Notes: generated by a model not told the origin, from the sequence alone. Counted from the stretch's first letter, positions 24,943 through 34,083 are shown. The stretch is DNA of 42,119 bases from Candidatus Ruania gallistercoris (GCA_019116305.1 DXBY01000322.1:1-42119); one strand, 5' to 3'. Numbers and translations: made by a program.

Positions 24943-25073
24943 ATGGTCATCGCTGGATCCGCACAACACCTCCCGCTCGGGCACACACGAGGCGCACAGT
25001 CTGCGGACACGAACTCACCTGCTCAGGGACTGATACGCCCACGGACGCGGCCGGCTCGCGCCATACTGGTCCC

Positions 25074-26357
25074 ATGTCCGGGCTCCGGGTGGTACTCGCT
25101 GGTGCGGCGATCGGCAATGGCAACCGAGGCGTGGAGGCGCTCGGTCGTTCCGTTGCGGATGCGGTCCACCGCGAGTCGCCAGGGAGCCGACTGACGATTC
25201 TCGACGATGGCTGGCGGCGGCGCCCGGACTCGAGCGGTCGCTACCCCGACGCCACTGTCGAGTACCTCGGTGTGCGGCGTTCTCGGCGGTGGTACCGGCC
25301 GGAGAGCTGGGCGCAGATCCGACTGGCACAACGCCTCGCTCCGCGGCTGAACCCCGCCGCCCACCGGTTCGCTGAGGCGGACGCCGTCCTCGACATCTCC
25401 GCCGGAGACAGCTTCACCGACCTCTACGGACCCACCCGCCTCGCCGCGGTCTCTGAGCCGAAGGAAGCGGCACTGCGAGCCGGTCGTCCGCTGGTCTTGC
25501 TGCCCCAGACCTACGGCCCGTTCACCACCGCGGAGGGCCGTCAGCGGGCCGAACGTCTGGTACGAGCATCGACCCTCGCCTACGCCCGAGACGAGTGGAG
25601 CCACAGTCAGCTTCTCGAGCTGGCCGGTCCCGATACTGACGTCTCGCGCCTGCGGCACGGGGTCGATGTGGCGTTCGCACTGGAGCCTCGGGAACCGGAT
25701 GCTGCGACAGTGGCCGCTCTGGACGGACTTGGCGATGAGACCCTCGCCGGCGTGAACGTCAGTGGCCTGCTGCGGGACAGGTCGGGCCACGAGCGATTCG
25801 GCCTCGCGGGCAACTACATCGAGACGCTCACCGCGGTGGTACGGCGGTTGATAGCCGATGGGGCGCATGTGGTGTTCGTCCCCCACGTCCATCTGCCCGA
25901 TGGCACCGGGGAGAGCGACGTGGCCGGCATCGAGGCTGTCGAGTCCGGACTCGATGCCACCGAGGTGGCCCGGACCAGTCGGGTTCCGGCCACCCTGGAC
26001 GCGGCCCAGCTGAAGTGGTGCATCTCCCGGATGGACTGGTTCATCGGGAGCCGGATGCACTCCACGATCGCGGCGCTCTCTTCCGGAACTCCCACGTTCG
26101 GGTACGCCTACAGCGACAAGACTCAGGGAGTCTTCGACAGCTGCGGGATGGGCACCGAGGTGGCCGATGCCCGCCACACCTGCGGCGAGGAGGCAGTCAC
26201 CCTCATCGCCGAGTCCTTCGCTGCTCGCACCCGTCTTCGTGAAGCGCTCACCCGGACGGCGCCCCCGGTCGTTGAGAGGTCTCGGCGTCAGCTGCGTGAG
26301 GTCCTGACCGCTGTCGGAGGATGGCCCCGGTCCGAGTCGGTGGATGTGAGCGTGTGA
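25074..26357 (+). CDS. Polysaccharide pyruvyl transferase family protein
   Basis: A 427-residue protein of the CsaB/WcaK-like pyruvyl transferase family, which adds a ketal-linked pyruvate from phosphoenolpyruvate to sugars of a polymer. The N-terminal glycine-rich loop is VVLAGAAIGNGNRGVEALG, LVLLPQTYGPF is the central strand-loop, and the C-terminal block WFIGSRMHSTIAALSSGTPT is the family signature. The ATG at 25074 marks the start of similarity. There is no Shine-Dalgarno, but CATACT sits at -12 to -7, so a leaderless transcript is possible. Its stop overlaps the next gene by four bases (GTGA), coupling it to the FrhB-like gene. Such pairs are common in surface-glycan loci. Confidence 0.85.
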   Translation: MSGLRVVLAGAAIGNGNRGVEALGRSVADAVHRESPGSRLTILDDGWRRRPDSSGRYPDATVEYLGVRRSRRWYRPESWAQIRLAQRLAPRLNPAAHRFAEADAVLDISAGDSFTDLYGPTRLAAVSEPKEAALRAGRPLVLLPQTYGPFTTAEGRQRAERLVRASTLAYARDEWSHSQLLELAGPDTDVSRLRHGVDVAFALEPREPDAATVAALDGLGDETLAGVNVSGLLRDRSGHERFGLAGNYIETLTAVVRRLIADGAHVVFVPHVHLPDGTGESDVAGIEAVESGLDATEVARTSRVPATLDAAQLKWCISRMDWFIGSRMHSTIAALSSGTPTFGYAYSDKTQGVFDSCGMGTEVADARHTCGEEAVTLIAESFAARTRLREALTRTAPPVVERSRRQLREVLTAVGGWPRSESVDVSV

Positions 26358-27589
26358 ATTCCCGCCTGAACAGCATCGACGCCGTGGTCGACGCCCATCT
26401 GTGCACTGGCTGCGGCGTTTGCGCCTACCTACGGCCCGACTCCCTGCGCATGCGCGACGTGGACGGTGTCGGTGTGCGTCCGCTGCCGATCGTGGGCATC
26501 ACCTCCGGCGTAGCCGGCACAGCCCTTGCGGCATGCCCGGGGCGGTCTCTGGAGCACGACGCGGCAAGCCTTGAGGAGGCTCCGTTCGGCGGTGGATGGG
26601 GCCCGGTCCTCGAGCTCTACGAGTGCTGGGCCACGGACCCGGAGGTGCGCCACCGCGGTTCCTCGGGTGGTGTGGTGAGCGCTCTGGCGGCGCACGCCGT
26701 GACGTCCCGCGCTGCGGTCGGCGCTCTTCAGGTCCAAGCCCGTAGCGACGCACCGTTGCTGAACGAGACCCGACTCAACAGCAGCTATGCGGAGATCGTC
26801 TCGGCGGCCGGCTCACGGTACTCCCCGGCTAGCCCCTGCGAGCGCCTCGACCTGGTCGAAGCAGCGGAGGGCCCATGTGTGGTGGTCGGTAAGCCCTGCG
26901 ACATCGCCGCGACCCGCGCAGCCGCCGATCGCCGGCCGGAGCTGGCGAAGAAGGTCGGGCTCACCATCGGCATCTTCTGCGCCGGGACGCCTGCGACAGC
27001 CGCGACGGAGGACCTCGTGCGTCAGCTCGGCAGCGATCCGACCGATGTCGAGCGACTGGACTACCGCGGTGACGGCTGGCCGGGAGAGTTCCGCTTCCGG
27101 ACCAAGTCCGGCCAGACCCGTTCACTGAGCTACGCCGAGTCCTGGGGCTCACTGACGAAACGGCGTCAGTGGCGGTGCATGATCTGCCCGGACCACACCG
27201 GCGAGTTCGCCGACCTGTCCGTCGGCGATCCCTGGTACCGGCGGACCGACGGTCAGGCGGGCCGGTCACTCGTCGTGGTGCGCACTGAACGCGGCCGCGC
27301 TGCGCTCCAGCGGGCACTCACCGATGGCGCTGTCCAGGGTGGCCCGCTGCCGCTCAACAAGCTGCCGGCGTCCCAGCCCAGCCTGGAATCGACCCGAGGT
27401 TCCCTGTGGGGACGGTTGGTCACGCTCCGGCTCGCTCGGGTGGGGACCCCGACATTTCGCCGCATGCCCACCTTCCGGCTGTGGCTCCGGCTCAGCGGGC
27501 GACAGAAGTTCTCTTCGTTTGCAGGCACTGTCCGGCGAATCAGGAGACGAGGCCTGCGCCGCCCCGAGTTCAGCCGAGAGGAACGCTGA
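26354..27589 (+). CDS. FrhB-like iron-sulfur protein of a glycan cluster
   Basis: A 411-residue protein with an N-terminal ferredoxin-like motif (HLCTGCGVCAY, CxxCxxC at about residues 17-23) and the two-domain FrhB/FdhB core. It has RHRGSSGGVVSALAAH, VVGKPCDIAATRAA, GIFCAGTPATAATEDLVRQL and the cysteine block CMICPDHTGEFADLSVGDPW. The family includes F420-reducing hydrogenase beta subunits, but many members lie in polysaccharide loci beside pyruvyl transferases with unknown redox roles. The GTG at 26354 overlaps the previous stop and is chosen over an ATG at 26321. A link to F420, which actinobacteria make, is possible, but the sequence does not show which cofactor is used. Confidence 0.82.
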   Translation: MNSRLNSIDAVVDAHLCTGCGVCAYLRPDSLRMRDVDGVGVRPLPIVGITSGVAGTALAACPGRSLEHDAASLEEAPFGGGWGPVLELYECWATDPEVRHRGSSGGVVSALAAHAVTSRAAVGALQVQARSDAPLLNETRLNSSYAEIVSAAGSRYSPASPCERLDLVEAAEGPCVVVGKPCDIAATRAAADRRPELAKKVGLTIGIFCAGTPATAATEDLVRQLGSDPTDVERLDYRGDGWPGEFRFRTKSGQTRSLSYAESWGSLTKRRQWRCMICPDHTGEFADLSVGDPWYRRTDGQAGRSLVVVRTERGRAALQRALTDGAVQGGPLPLNKLPASQPSLESTRGSLWGRLVTLRLARVGTPTFRRMPTFRLWLRLSGRQKFSSFAGTVRRIRRRGLRRPEFSREER

Positions 27590-27590
27590 C

Positions 27591-28436
27591 GTGTCGCATC
27601 GGGCAGATGTCCTGATGATCACCCACAAGAGCGCGGGTTACCTCCACCTGAGCCTGCCGAGACTGCTCGAGACTCTGGGCGATCGGGACCGGGTGTGGCT
27701 GTGGCAGAACGGGGACGACGAAGCCACCATCGAGGCCCTGCGGCCGTTCACCACCGATCCCCGCGTCCATCGGTACCACCACAGTCGAGAGAACGTGAAG
27801 CTGCGCGCACCCACGACGTGGCTGTGGCGAGCATCAACGGCACAGTTCGTCTCCAAGGTTGACGACGACTGCCGGGTGGCGCCCGGGTGGCTGGACACCT
27901 TCGCAGCCGCTCATGCGGCCAACCCCGACTTTGGCGTGATCGGCAGCTGGCGACATCCCGAGGAGGACTTCCGTCCGGATCTCGCAGCGAAGAAGATCCA
28001 GACCTTCAACGCGGGACACCGACTGATGCGCAACCTGTGGGTCCAAGGCAGCGGCTACCTGATGGACCGTGCGCTCACGGAACGGCATGGCTACCTCGGC
28101 CCGGAGGAGTCGTTCACCGGGTACTGCATCAGGCTCGCCCGCGGCGGTGCCATCAACGGGTTCTACTACCCCTTCGTGCCCGAGGACCACATGGACGATC
28201 CGCGCTCGGCACACACCTTGATCCGCACCGATGCCGACCTGCGCGAACGGATGCCGCTGTCCGCGCAGGCGAACGGCGTCCGGACGGTGGCCGAGTGGAC
28301 TGCCCAGCTCGTGCAGAGCGCCGAAGTGCTGCAGAGTGCCTCGCTCGACCCACGTGCCTACGCGGGTTGGCGAAAGAAGGTGAAGTCGGCCGGGCGGCGC
28401 CTACGCACGCTGACGGGCAGACCCGCCCGATGGTGA
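27591..28436 (+). CDS. Glycosyltransferase, GT-A type
   Basis: A 281-residue glycosyltransferase-like protein. The start of the Rossmann-like domain is VLMITHKSAGYLHLSLPRL and the metal-binding region is QFVSKVDDDCRVAPGWLDTF, with an acidic triplet where GT-A enzymes carry DxD. GYLMDRALTERHGYLGPEESFTGYCIRLA matches the acceptor-side segment of GT2-like proteins. The GTG at 27591 is one base after the stop of the FrhB-like gene, with GAGAGGA upstream. Its end overlaps the following GT2 gene by seven bases, so it belongs to the rightward glycan arm. The sugar donor is unknown. Confidence 0.82.
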   Translation: MSHRADVLMITHKSAGYLHLSLPRLLETLGDRDRVWLWQNGDDEATIEALRPFTTDPRVHRYHHSRENVKLRAPTTWLWRASTAQFVSKVDDDCRVAPGWLDTFAAAHAANPDFGVIGSWRHPEEDFRPDLAAKKIQTFNAGHRLMRNLWVQGSGYLMDRALTERHGYLGPEESFTGYCIRLARGGAINGFYYPFVPEDHMDDPRSAHTLIRTDADLRERMPLSAQANGVRTVAEWTAQLVQSAEVLQSASLDPRAYAGWRKKVKSAGRRLRTLTGRPARW

Positions 28437-29515
28437 GCAACATGCCGGGGCCCGACTCCCCCGATGGCGGCGCCGACAACTCGGCACCTGATGTCGTGGT
28501 GATCGCGGTCACCTACAACGCCGCGGACATCATCGAGGACTTTCTCGCCGCACTCCCCGGGGCCCTCCGAGGTATCGACTCAACCGCGGTGACCATCGTG
28601 GACAACGCTTCCGTCGATGGTACGCCGGAGGCCGTCGAGAGGGTGGCTCCGTGGGTCCGGCTGGTCCGGTCCGATCGGAACCTCGGCTATGCCGGCGGCA
28701 TCAACCTCGGGTTCCGCCATGGCCTGGGCCGGCGCGGCACCTATATCCTCAACCCCGATGCCGTACCCGCACCGGACAGCGTGCGCATCCTCCTCGACGC
28801 GGCAGTGAACGACCCCACCATCGGCATCGTGGTGCCGATGATTCAGAACAGCGACGGCGTGCTCAAGTTTTCGCTCCGCAGGGAACCCACTCTCCTACGC
28901 GCCCTCGGCGAGACGGTGCTCGGTGGTCATCGGGCGGCCCGCTTCCCTCTACTCGGAGACATGATCCGCGATCCGAAGGCGTACCACGAGGGTGCCACGG
29001 CCGACTGGGCCACGGGTGCCGCCATGTTTCTGACCCGGAGCGCAGTCGAGGCCGTAGGCCGATGGGACGAGCAATTCTTCCTCTACTCGGAGGAGACCGA
29101 CTATGCCCTGCGCACCAGGGACGCCGGCTACCGCCTTCACTACACTCCCCGTGCCAGCGTTCGACACCCGGGCGGCGAGATGAGTAGGTCCCCGCTCCTG
29201 TGGAGCCTCGTCGCGACAAGCAGGATGCGGCTCTATCGCAAGCGCCACGGGCCAGTGCTCTCTGCCGCATATTGGGTCGTTCTCGTCGCGAACGAGGGCA
29301 TTCGAGCGGCGATCGGCCGGCAGCCGAACAGAGCCGCGCTGCGCGCACTACTCGGCATCGGCGACGATCCGCGCGCCAACACGCCAGCTGATCCGAGCGA
29401 CGGAACCGGTCGTCAGCTCCCCAGCGGTGATCCCCTGGGGATGAGTGCTGAGTCTCCACCGGCCGTCGCGCGACGGAAGTCGAGCTCACGCGCTCGGAAG
29501 TCATTCAACCAGTGA
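28430..29515 (+). CDS. Glycosyltransferase family 2, rhamnosyltransferase-like
   Basis: A 361-residue GT2 protein of the WbbL/rhamnosyltransferase type. Motifs: VVVIAVTYNAADIIEDFLAAL, TIVDNASVDGT, RNLGYAGGINLGFRHGL, the NPD-type metal site YILNPDAVPAPDSV, GAAMFLTRSAVEAVGRWDEQ and the family block FFLYSEETDYALRTRDAGY. A C-terminal basic tail (RKSSSRARKSFNQ) may contact membrane lipids. The ATG at 28430 overlaps the previous stop; an ATG at 28442 is also possible. The last 103 bases overlap, on opposite strands, with the end of the asparagine-synthetase-like gene. Confidence 0.87.
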   Translation: MVSNMPGPDSPDGGADNSAPDVVVIAVTYNAADIIEDFLAALPGALRGIDSTAVTIVDNASVDGTPEAVERVAPWVRLVRSDRNLGYAGGINLGFRHGLGRRGTYILNPDAVPAPDSVRILLDAAVNDPTIGIVVPMIQNSDGVLKFSLRREPTLLRALGETVLGGHRAARFPLLGDMIRDPKAYHEGATADWATGAAMFLTRSAVEAVGRWDEQFFLYSEETDYALRTRDAGYRLHYTPRASVRHPGGEMSRSPLLWSLVATSRMRLYRKRHGPVLSAAYWVVLVANEGIRAAIGRQPNRAALRALLGIGDDPRANTPADPSDGTGRQLPSGDPLGMSAESPPAVARRKSSSRARKSFNQ

Positions 29516-31332
29516 CCCAGGGTGGCCACCTTCGCTAGGGCTGCCACAGACGTCCCACGGCCTGCTCGCAATGCTGACGTCGCCGACGCAAGAGCATCTT
29601 CGGACACCAGGGCGGGCATGGCAGTCGCGCTCTCCGCGAGCGATGCCAGCCGGTCGGCAAGTGTCGCACGCGTGCGCGCCCACAGGTCCAGCGGAAAGAC
29701 GCTCGTCCGTTCGTCCCACCACGTCGTCACTGCGTTGGCGGAGTACCGACGGTCCAACATCCTCGCACCGACAACCCCGGCACGGCGTCCTACCCGTCGC
29801 ATCCCAGCGACTGGATGGCGGAACGTGAGTTCCGCCAGTTGCGCTGCATAGCGTCGGTCGCTCGACCAGTAGACGTGGCTCAGCATCCGGGGGCTATTCC
29901 CGTCATCCCCCCGCCCGATACCAGCGGTCTGGGCGAACAGTTGCCGATGGACCTTCAGGTGCAGATGCCCGTTGAGCCGTTGCTCGGGGGTGAGTGCGGC
30001 ACAGAATCGTAGGAAGCGCGAGTCTAGGAACGGGGTCTCGGAAGTCATGCCTGCCCGACGCACCGCCGTGACGAGAGCATTCCCCCAGCGGACCTGGCGA
30101 TTCGCGATTCGCCAGAAGACCGAGATATCGGCCCGATCCCACTGCGACCACTCAGAAAGGGTGGCCGCGACACCGTCGGTCAGCACCTGTGTCAGGTCAG
30201 TGCGCCGGTCTCGGTCGAGATAGGGCTCTATGGCGGCGATCTCGCCGCTGTAACGGCGGATCGTCGCCGCCGTGATGGCCCTTGGATCCCGCAAGCCCAT
30301 GGACTTCTCATCCCCCCAGAGCGGGCCTCCGCCGGCACCGTTCACCAAGACGTCCGCCATGGTCGACAGTGTGCGCCCGAACCAGAGCTCGAACATCTCC
30401 GCTGGACTGTGAACCCCGTCCAGCCGGGCAATGATCGATGGAGCCTCCGGCATGAGTCGCTCGTCCACGACCGGCAACCGTAAGTGGTCGAACCCCAGTG
30501 TTGCCGCAACCTCAGCGGCGACGCGCGACTCAATGACGTGTTCGGTTCCATAAGCGAACGTGAGCGGCCGGGCGCCGACAAGGGCGGACCCGGCCGCGAC
30601 CGCGCGACTGTCCAGTCCGCCACTGACACCCAGTGCCACGCGTCGATCGCCGTGACGCTCGAACAAGTCGCCGATCACGGTCGCCCAGATGCCCTGGAAG
30701 CGCTCGATCGCATCGGTGTCGTTCATCGCATCGGCATCGGGCGCAAAGAGTGGGCGCGCCTTCACCCTGGGCCCTTCCTGGGGCGACCATTCCAGCAGCC
30801 CGCCGGGCGGCAGGACACGAACCGAGTCGAGAATGGTGCGATCGCCGAGTGGGTGCAGAAGCACTAGATACTCGAGCGCTGCAGCGTCATCAACTTCAGC
30901 CGGCACGCCCAGGCTGACCAGCGAAGCCAAGTGGGTGGAGAGGTAGAGGCCATCGTCATCGGCGAACCAGTACAGTGGAACCGCGCCGATGCCGTCACCG
31001 CTGACCCGGACCAAGCCCTGGTGATCGATGACCACGCGCACATGGCCTGCTTCCGACCCGACAGCGCGGGATGCGTCAATCGGACCGTGGCCGAAGCCCA
31101 GCCCTGCCGCATTCGTCGCCACGACCGCCGAGACCAGGCCTGCATCGCTGCGAAGCGCACCGGTCGAACCACCGGGTGGGTCGGTGGAGACCACGGCGAC
31201 AGCAGCAGATCCACGCGACTCCACGTGGCAACCCGTCGCTCCCGGTACCCGTTCGGCTGCATAGCGCACGGTTGCGGCGGTGCGCTCCAGATCCCGCCGG
31301 GCACTCGCGACCACAAGCAATTCCTGCGACAT
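29413..31332 (-). CDS. Asparagine-synthetase-like protein lacking the glutaminase cysteine
   Basis: A 639-residue protein resembling class II asparagine synthetases. The C-terminal synthetase domain shows the pyrophosphate loop LGVSGGLDSRAVAAG (SGGLDS at 237-242), the aspartate/AMP region FAYGTEHVIESRVAAEVA and ETPFLDSRFLRFCAAL. The N-terminal part has the class II amidotransferase outline (VRVSGDGIGAVPLYWFADDD) but begins MSQELLVVAS: the Cys2 nucleophile needed to release ammonia from glutamine is absent. It may amidate or adenylate a carboxyl group, perhaps on a sugar acid of the polymer, using free ammonia or another amine. GGAAGG precedes the ATG by five bases. Third gene of the flippase operon. 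Confidence 0.82.
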   Translation of the reverse strand: MSQELLVVASARRDLERTAATVRYAAERVPGATGCHVESRGSAAVAVVSTDPPGGSTGALRSDAGLVSAVVATNAAGLGFGHGPIDASRAVGSEAGHVRVVIDHQGLVRVSGDGIGAVPLYWFADDDGLYLSTHLASLVSLGVPAEVDDAAALEYLVLLHPLGDRTILDSVRVLPPGGLLEWSPQEGPRVKARPLFAPDADAMNDTDAIERFQGIWATVIGDLFERHGDRRVALGVSGGLDSRAVAAGSALVGARPLTFAYGTEHVIESRVAAEVAATLGFDHLRLPVVDERLMPEAPSIIARLDGVHSPAEMFELWFGRTLSTMADVLVNGAGGGPLWGDEKSMGLRDPRAITAATIRRYSGEIAAIEPYLDRDRRTDLTQVLTDGVAATLSEWSQWDRADISVFWRIANRQVRWGNALVTAVRRAGMTSETPFLDSRFLRFCAALTPEQRLNGHLHLKVHRQLFAQTAGIGRGDDGNSPRMLSHVYWSSDRRYAAQLAELTFRHPVAGMRRVGRRAGVVGARMLDRRYSANAVTTWWDERTSVFPLDLWARTRATLADRLASLAESATAMPALVSEDALASATSALRAGRGTSVAALAKVATLGHWLNDFRARELDFRRATAGGDSALIPRGSPLGS

Positions 31333-31398
31333 CAGAGCCTTCCGAGGGATCGTGCTCGGCCAGCCCGCATATCCGTGCAGCAGGCACCGGCAACACCA

Positions 31399-32370
31399 CT
31401 ATCCGAACGACACATCGTCGCCGCTTTCCTGCCACGTGTTTCCCTGCCAGACGAACCCTGGGCCGCCGCCACTGTTTAAGCCGGCAACCGGCCCATACCT
31501 CCCGCACGTCTCGAAATACCTCTGGCCGAAGACGTTGTCGAGATAGTGGACGTTGAGGGCGGTCGGGAACGGTTTGGAGTCGAGCGACCCGGCGTAGGTG
31601 CAGTACGACCCTGTGGTGTTGAAGAGGTTCCCGGTGACGAGCGTGTCGGCGATCCGCGCGTTGCTGCCGTACATCACCAGAGCACCGGAGCAACCCGGAC
31701 CCTCGCAAGTGACCGTGTTTCCGTCGATCACATTGTCGGAGCCACCGTTGATCCCGATTGCGGAACGATGCGTGTCGCTTCCCTCGTTGCTGAAGTCCGC
31801 AAGTATGTAGTTGCCTCGAAGAACCGAGCCAGAGGTGAGCCGCACCGCAGAGCCGACGCCGTAGACTCGGGAGTCCTCCAGGGTCAAGGGACAAGGTGCA
31901 TACACCGCCTTGGCCTGGTCATCCAGGATCGCGGGATCACCAACCACTTCGACATGCTCGATCCGGACTCCCGTGGGGCAGACACCCTCCTCGTTCTCCT
32001 CGATGAGTAGCGCGTACTGCCCAGGCTGGGTGGCGATGTGGTTGATCCGAACGTTTCGCAGGACGACGTTGCTGTGAACGATGCGGACCCGGCCATCTAC
32101 CTCAAGGTTTTCGATGACCTGCCCGTCCGCTTCGGATGACACGGACTCAGACCGTTCCATCTCGGACCGCGGAACCAGTGGGCCGGTCGAATCGATGGTC
32201 GGAAATCCATCGGCGCCCGGTCCGAGGTCGACGCCGCCAGCCACGGCCGTGGTGTCGGGAGCAGGCTCCTCGGACGGGCTGGGGGCGCACGCTGCTTGGA
32301 CCGCCAAGAAGGCGACGAGCGCGAGCGCCAGGGGGAGCCGGTGTGGTCGTGGAGGCAGCATGGTATTCAT
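31399..32370 (-). CDS. Lipoprotein with right-handed beta-helix, paralogue of the 34203-35597 protein
   Basis: A 323-residue lipoprotein. The signal peptide ends in LAVQAAC with Cys28 as the likely lipidation site, followed by an acidic/Pro-rich spacer and a parallel beta-helix from about residue 80 (VIENLEVDGRVRIVHSNVVL, NYILADFSNEGSDTHRSAIG). The C-terminal block TTGSYCTYAGSLDSKPFPTA and FGQRYFETCGRYGPVAG is plainly repeated in the neighbouring secreted protein (TTGSYCAYGGSVGSKPYPNG). Its ATG overlaps the flippase stop (ATGA). Beta-helix folds of this kind are found in polysaccharide lyases and epimerases, but I see no catalytic residues that fix the reaction. A role in modifying or binding the exported glycan is inferred. 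Confidence 0.8.
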   Translation of the reverse strand: MNTMLPPRPHRLPLALALVAFLAVQAACAPSPSEEPAPDTTAVAGGVDLGPGADGFPTIDSTGPLVPRSEMERSESVSSEADGQVIENLEVDGRVRIVHSNVVLRNVRINHIATQPGQYALLIEENEEGVCPTGVRIEHVEVVGDPAILDDQAKAVYAPCPLTLEDSRVYGVGSAVRLTSGSVLRGNYILADFSNEGSDTHRSAIGINGGSDNVIDGNTVTCEGPGCSGALVMYGSNARIADTLVTGNLFNTTGSYCTYAGSLDSKPFPTALNVHYLDNVFGQRYFETCGRYGPVAGLNSGGGPGFVWQGNTWQESGDDVSFG

Positions 32371-33908
32371 CGCGCCTCCTCGGCAGCCGCGTCCTGACCG
32401 GCCGGGGCCCGCATCCGCCGCCCGTGCCGTTGTCCCCGGACCAGTCGAGCCTGCACATCGGCAACGCTGCCACGGAGCTCGGGTGAGACCGACAGCATGA
32501 CCATCCCCGCGGCGAGCGCACCTGCGACACCGCTGACAGCCAGTTCACCGAGTGGCTGGAGGTCCAGGAGGATGACCGTCCCCCAAGTCACCCCGAGAGC
32601 GACGAGGGCGCCGAGGCCGCCAGGAATCCAGACCCCCACCATGTCCGCTACCCGGAGGCTCAGCACCCGTGTGGCCACAGCCACGATCAGGATCGAGCTC
32701 AGTGCCGTCGCCACGATCATCGCGATGCACAAGGCGATCAATCCATCTGAGTCGAGGAACCACGCCGCCGAGACGAGGGCGAGGACTTTGAGTCCGCTGG
32801 AGATCCAGATCACGATCGACAGCGTTCCCGGTCGATTCCATGCCTGGAGTGCCGGGCCGAGGAGAAGTGAGATCGCCGCGAACGCCTGCATCAGGGCCAG
32901 TAGTCGGATGGCCGTTGCTGTGCTTTCCCATTCTGGCCCCAGAAGCTGCTCGAGCGGCAAAGCAGCACCGGCGAGAAGTCCGAGCAGTGGCAGCGCGAGC
33001 ATCGACGTGATCCGCTGCATCCGGAGCAGACGGCCGGCGAATGCACCTGAATCGTCTTGGACGCCGGATAGACCCGGAAGGGCCACCGCCTGCATTCCGC
33101 GCGCCGTCACGTCAACGGCTGTCGCGGTGAGTCGCTGGGCGAGGCGGTACAGGCCAACGATGACCGGCCCGAAGAACAGACCGGTGAGCAGGATGTCTAC
33201 TCGGCTGCCGAGGAACAGTCCGAGACTCGAGGTGGCTGCCCGGGTGGAGTAGGACCAGAGCTGGCGGGCTGCCACACCGTCCACCCGGAAGCGGGGGCGC
33301 CAGCTGGAGACCGTCCAGAGAACGGCCACCAGCACCGCCGACGTGACGACCTGCTGGAGCACCAGCGCCCAGACGCCGAGGCCGAGCACTGCGCCCAGCA
33401 CCCCAGCGATCCCGCCGGCGATCAGTGAGACCCAGGTGCGCACGGTCAGCTTCTTGAAGGCGAGCTGCCGGCGAAGCAGCGCTTCGTGGACGACCACCGT
33501 TGAGGTCAGCGGCACGGTGAGGGCGAGGACACGGATCACCGGCGCCAGCTCGGGTAGACCGTTGAGGTCCGCCCACCACGGCGCGAGGGCCACCGCTGCT
33601 GCTGTGCACCCGAGGCCGACCGCGATGACGAGCCAGAAGGCCGTATCGGCATGGCGAGCGGTGAGCTCCTTCCGGGCCACGATCGCCGGCATGAGACCTT
33701 GCTGCTGCAGCACTTCGACGAAGTTGATGAACACCAGTGCCATCGCGATGACACCGAAGGCGCGCGGACCGAGAATCGCGGCCAGGACGAAGGCGAGGCT
33801 CAGACTGATCGCCATCTTCCCCAGCGAGAGGGCATAGGACCAGCTGGTCGCCACCCGCAGCGAGGTCCCCGGCGTGCCCCTCCCCGTAGAGCCCTTCGTC
33901 GCCCTCAC
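32367..33908 (-). CDS. Polysaccharide flippase (Wzx-like, MOP superfamily)
   Basis: A 513-residue protein with about 12-14 predicted helices. The N-terminal ATSWSYALSLGKMAISLSLA and the following ILGPRAFGVIAMALVFINFV segments are typical of Wzx/RfbX lipopolysaccharide-biosynthesis translocases (Polysacc_synt family), which flip undecaprenyl-linked glycan units across the membrane. The GTG start at 33908 is preceded by GAGGA eight bases upstream. It heads a leftward operon with the beta-helix lipoprotein (ATGA overlap) and the asparagine-synthetase-like gene. It supplies the export step for the glycosyltransferase and polymerase genes to its left. Confidence 0.9.
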   Translation of the reverse strand: MRATKGSTGRGTPGTSLRVATSWSYALSLGKMAISLSLAFVLAAILGPRAFGVIAMALVFINFVEVLQQQGLMPAIVARKELTARHADTAFWLVIAVGLGCTAAAVALAPWWADLNGLPELAPVIRVLALTVPLTSTVVVHEALLRRQLAFKKLTVRTWVSLIAGGIAGVLGAVLGLGVWALVLQQVVTSAVLVAVLWTVSSWRPRFRVDGVAARQLWSYSTRAATSSLGLFLGSRVDILLTGLFFGPVIVGLYRLAQRLTATAVDVTARGMQAVALPGLSGVQDDSGAFAGRLLRMQRITSMLALPLLGLLAGAALPLEQLLGPEWESTATAIRLLALMQAFAAISLLLGPALQAWNRPGTLSIVIWISSGLKVLALVSAAWFLDSDGLIALCIAMIVATALSSILIVAVATRVLSLRVADMVGVWIPGGLGALVALGVTWGTVILLDLQPLGELAVSGVAGALAAGMVMLSVSPELRGSVADVQARLVRGQRHGRRMRAPAGQDAAAEEAR

Positions 33909-34056
33909 CGTCCCGGTCCTCGTCGTCGGACACCATCCGCCATGGCCACGCTTGGTCAGTGGCCACGCTTACCAGCCGTCGGATAGCGGTGCTTTGATGC
34001 TAGGCCGCGCCCAGATAGGCGTGGGAGGTGAAGTGCGGGTGATTCCAGGGGAACTT

Positions 34057-34083
34057 CGCTGGTCACCCTCAGGGTGACCAGCG
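34057..34083. terminator. Strong 12-bp stem with 3-base loop
   Basis: CGCTGGTCACCC (34057-34068) and GGGTGACCAGCG (34072-34083) pair perfectly around TCA. It stands in the 294-base gap between the secreted beta-helix gene and the flippase operon. It could help end leftward transcripts or act as a leader structure for the flippase operon. No T-run follows on either strand. Confidence 0.45.

Noticed and set aside
24868..24984. Longer start (24984) for the chain-length determinant
   Set aside because: A good promoter, CGGACA-17-TATGAT, lies inside the extension, and a ribosome binding site precedes the GTG at 24867.
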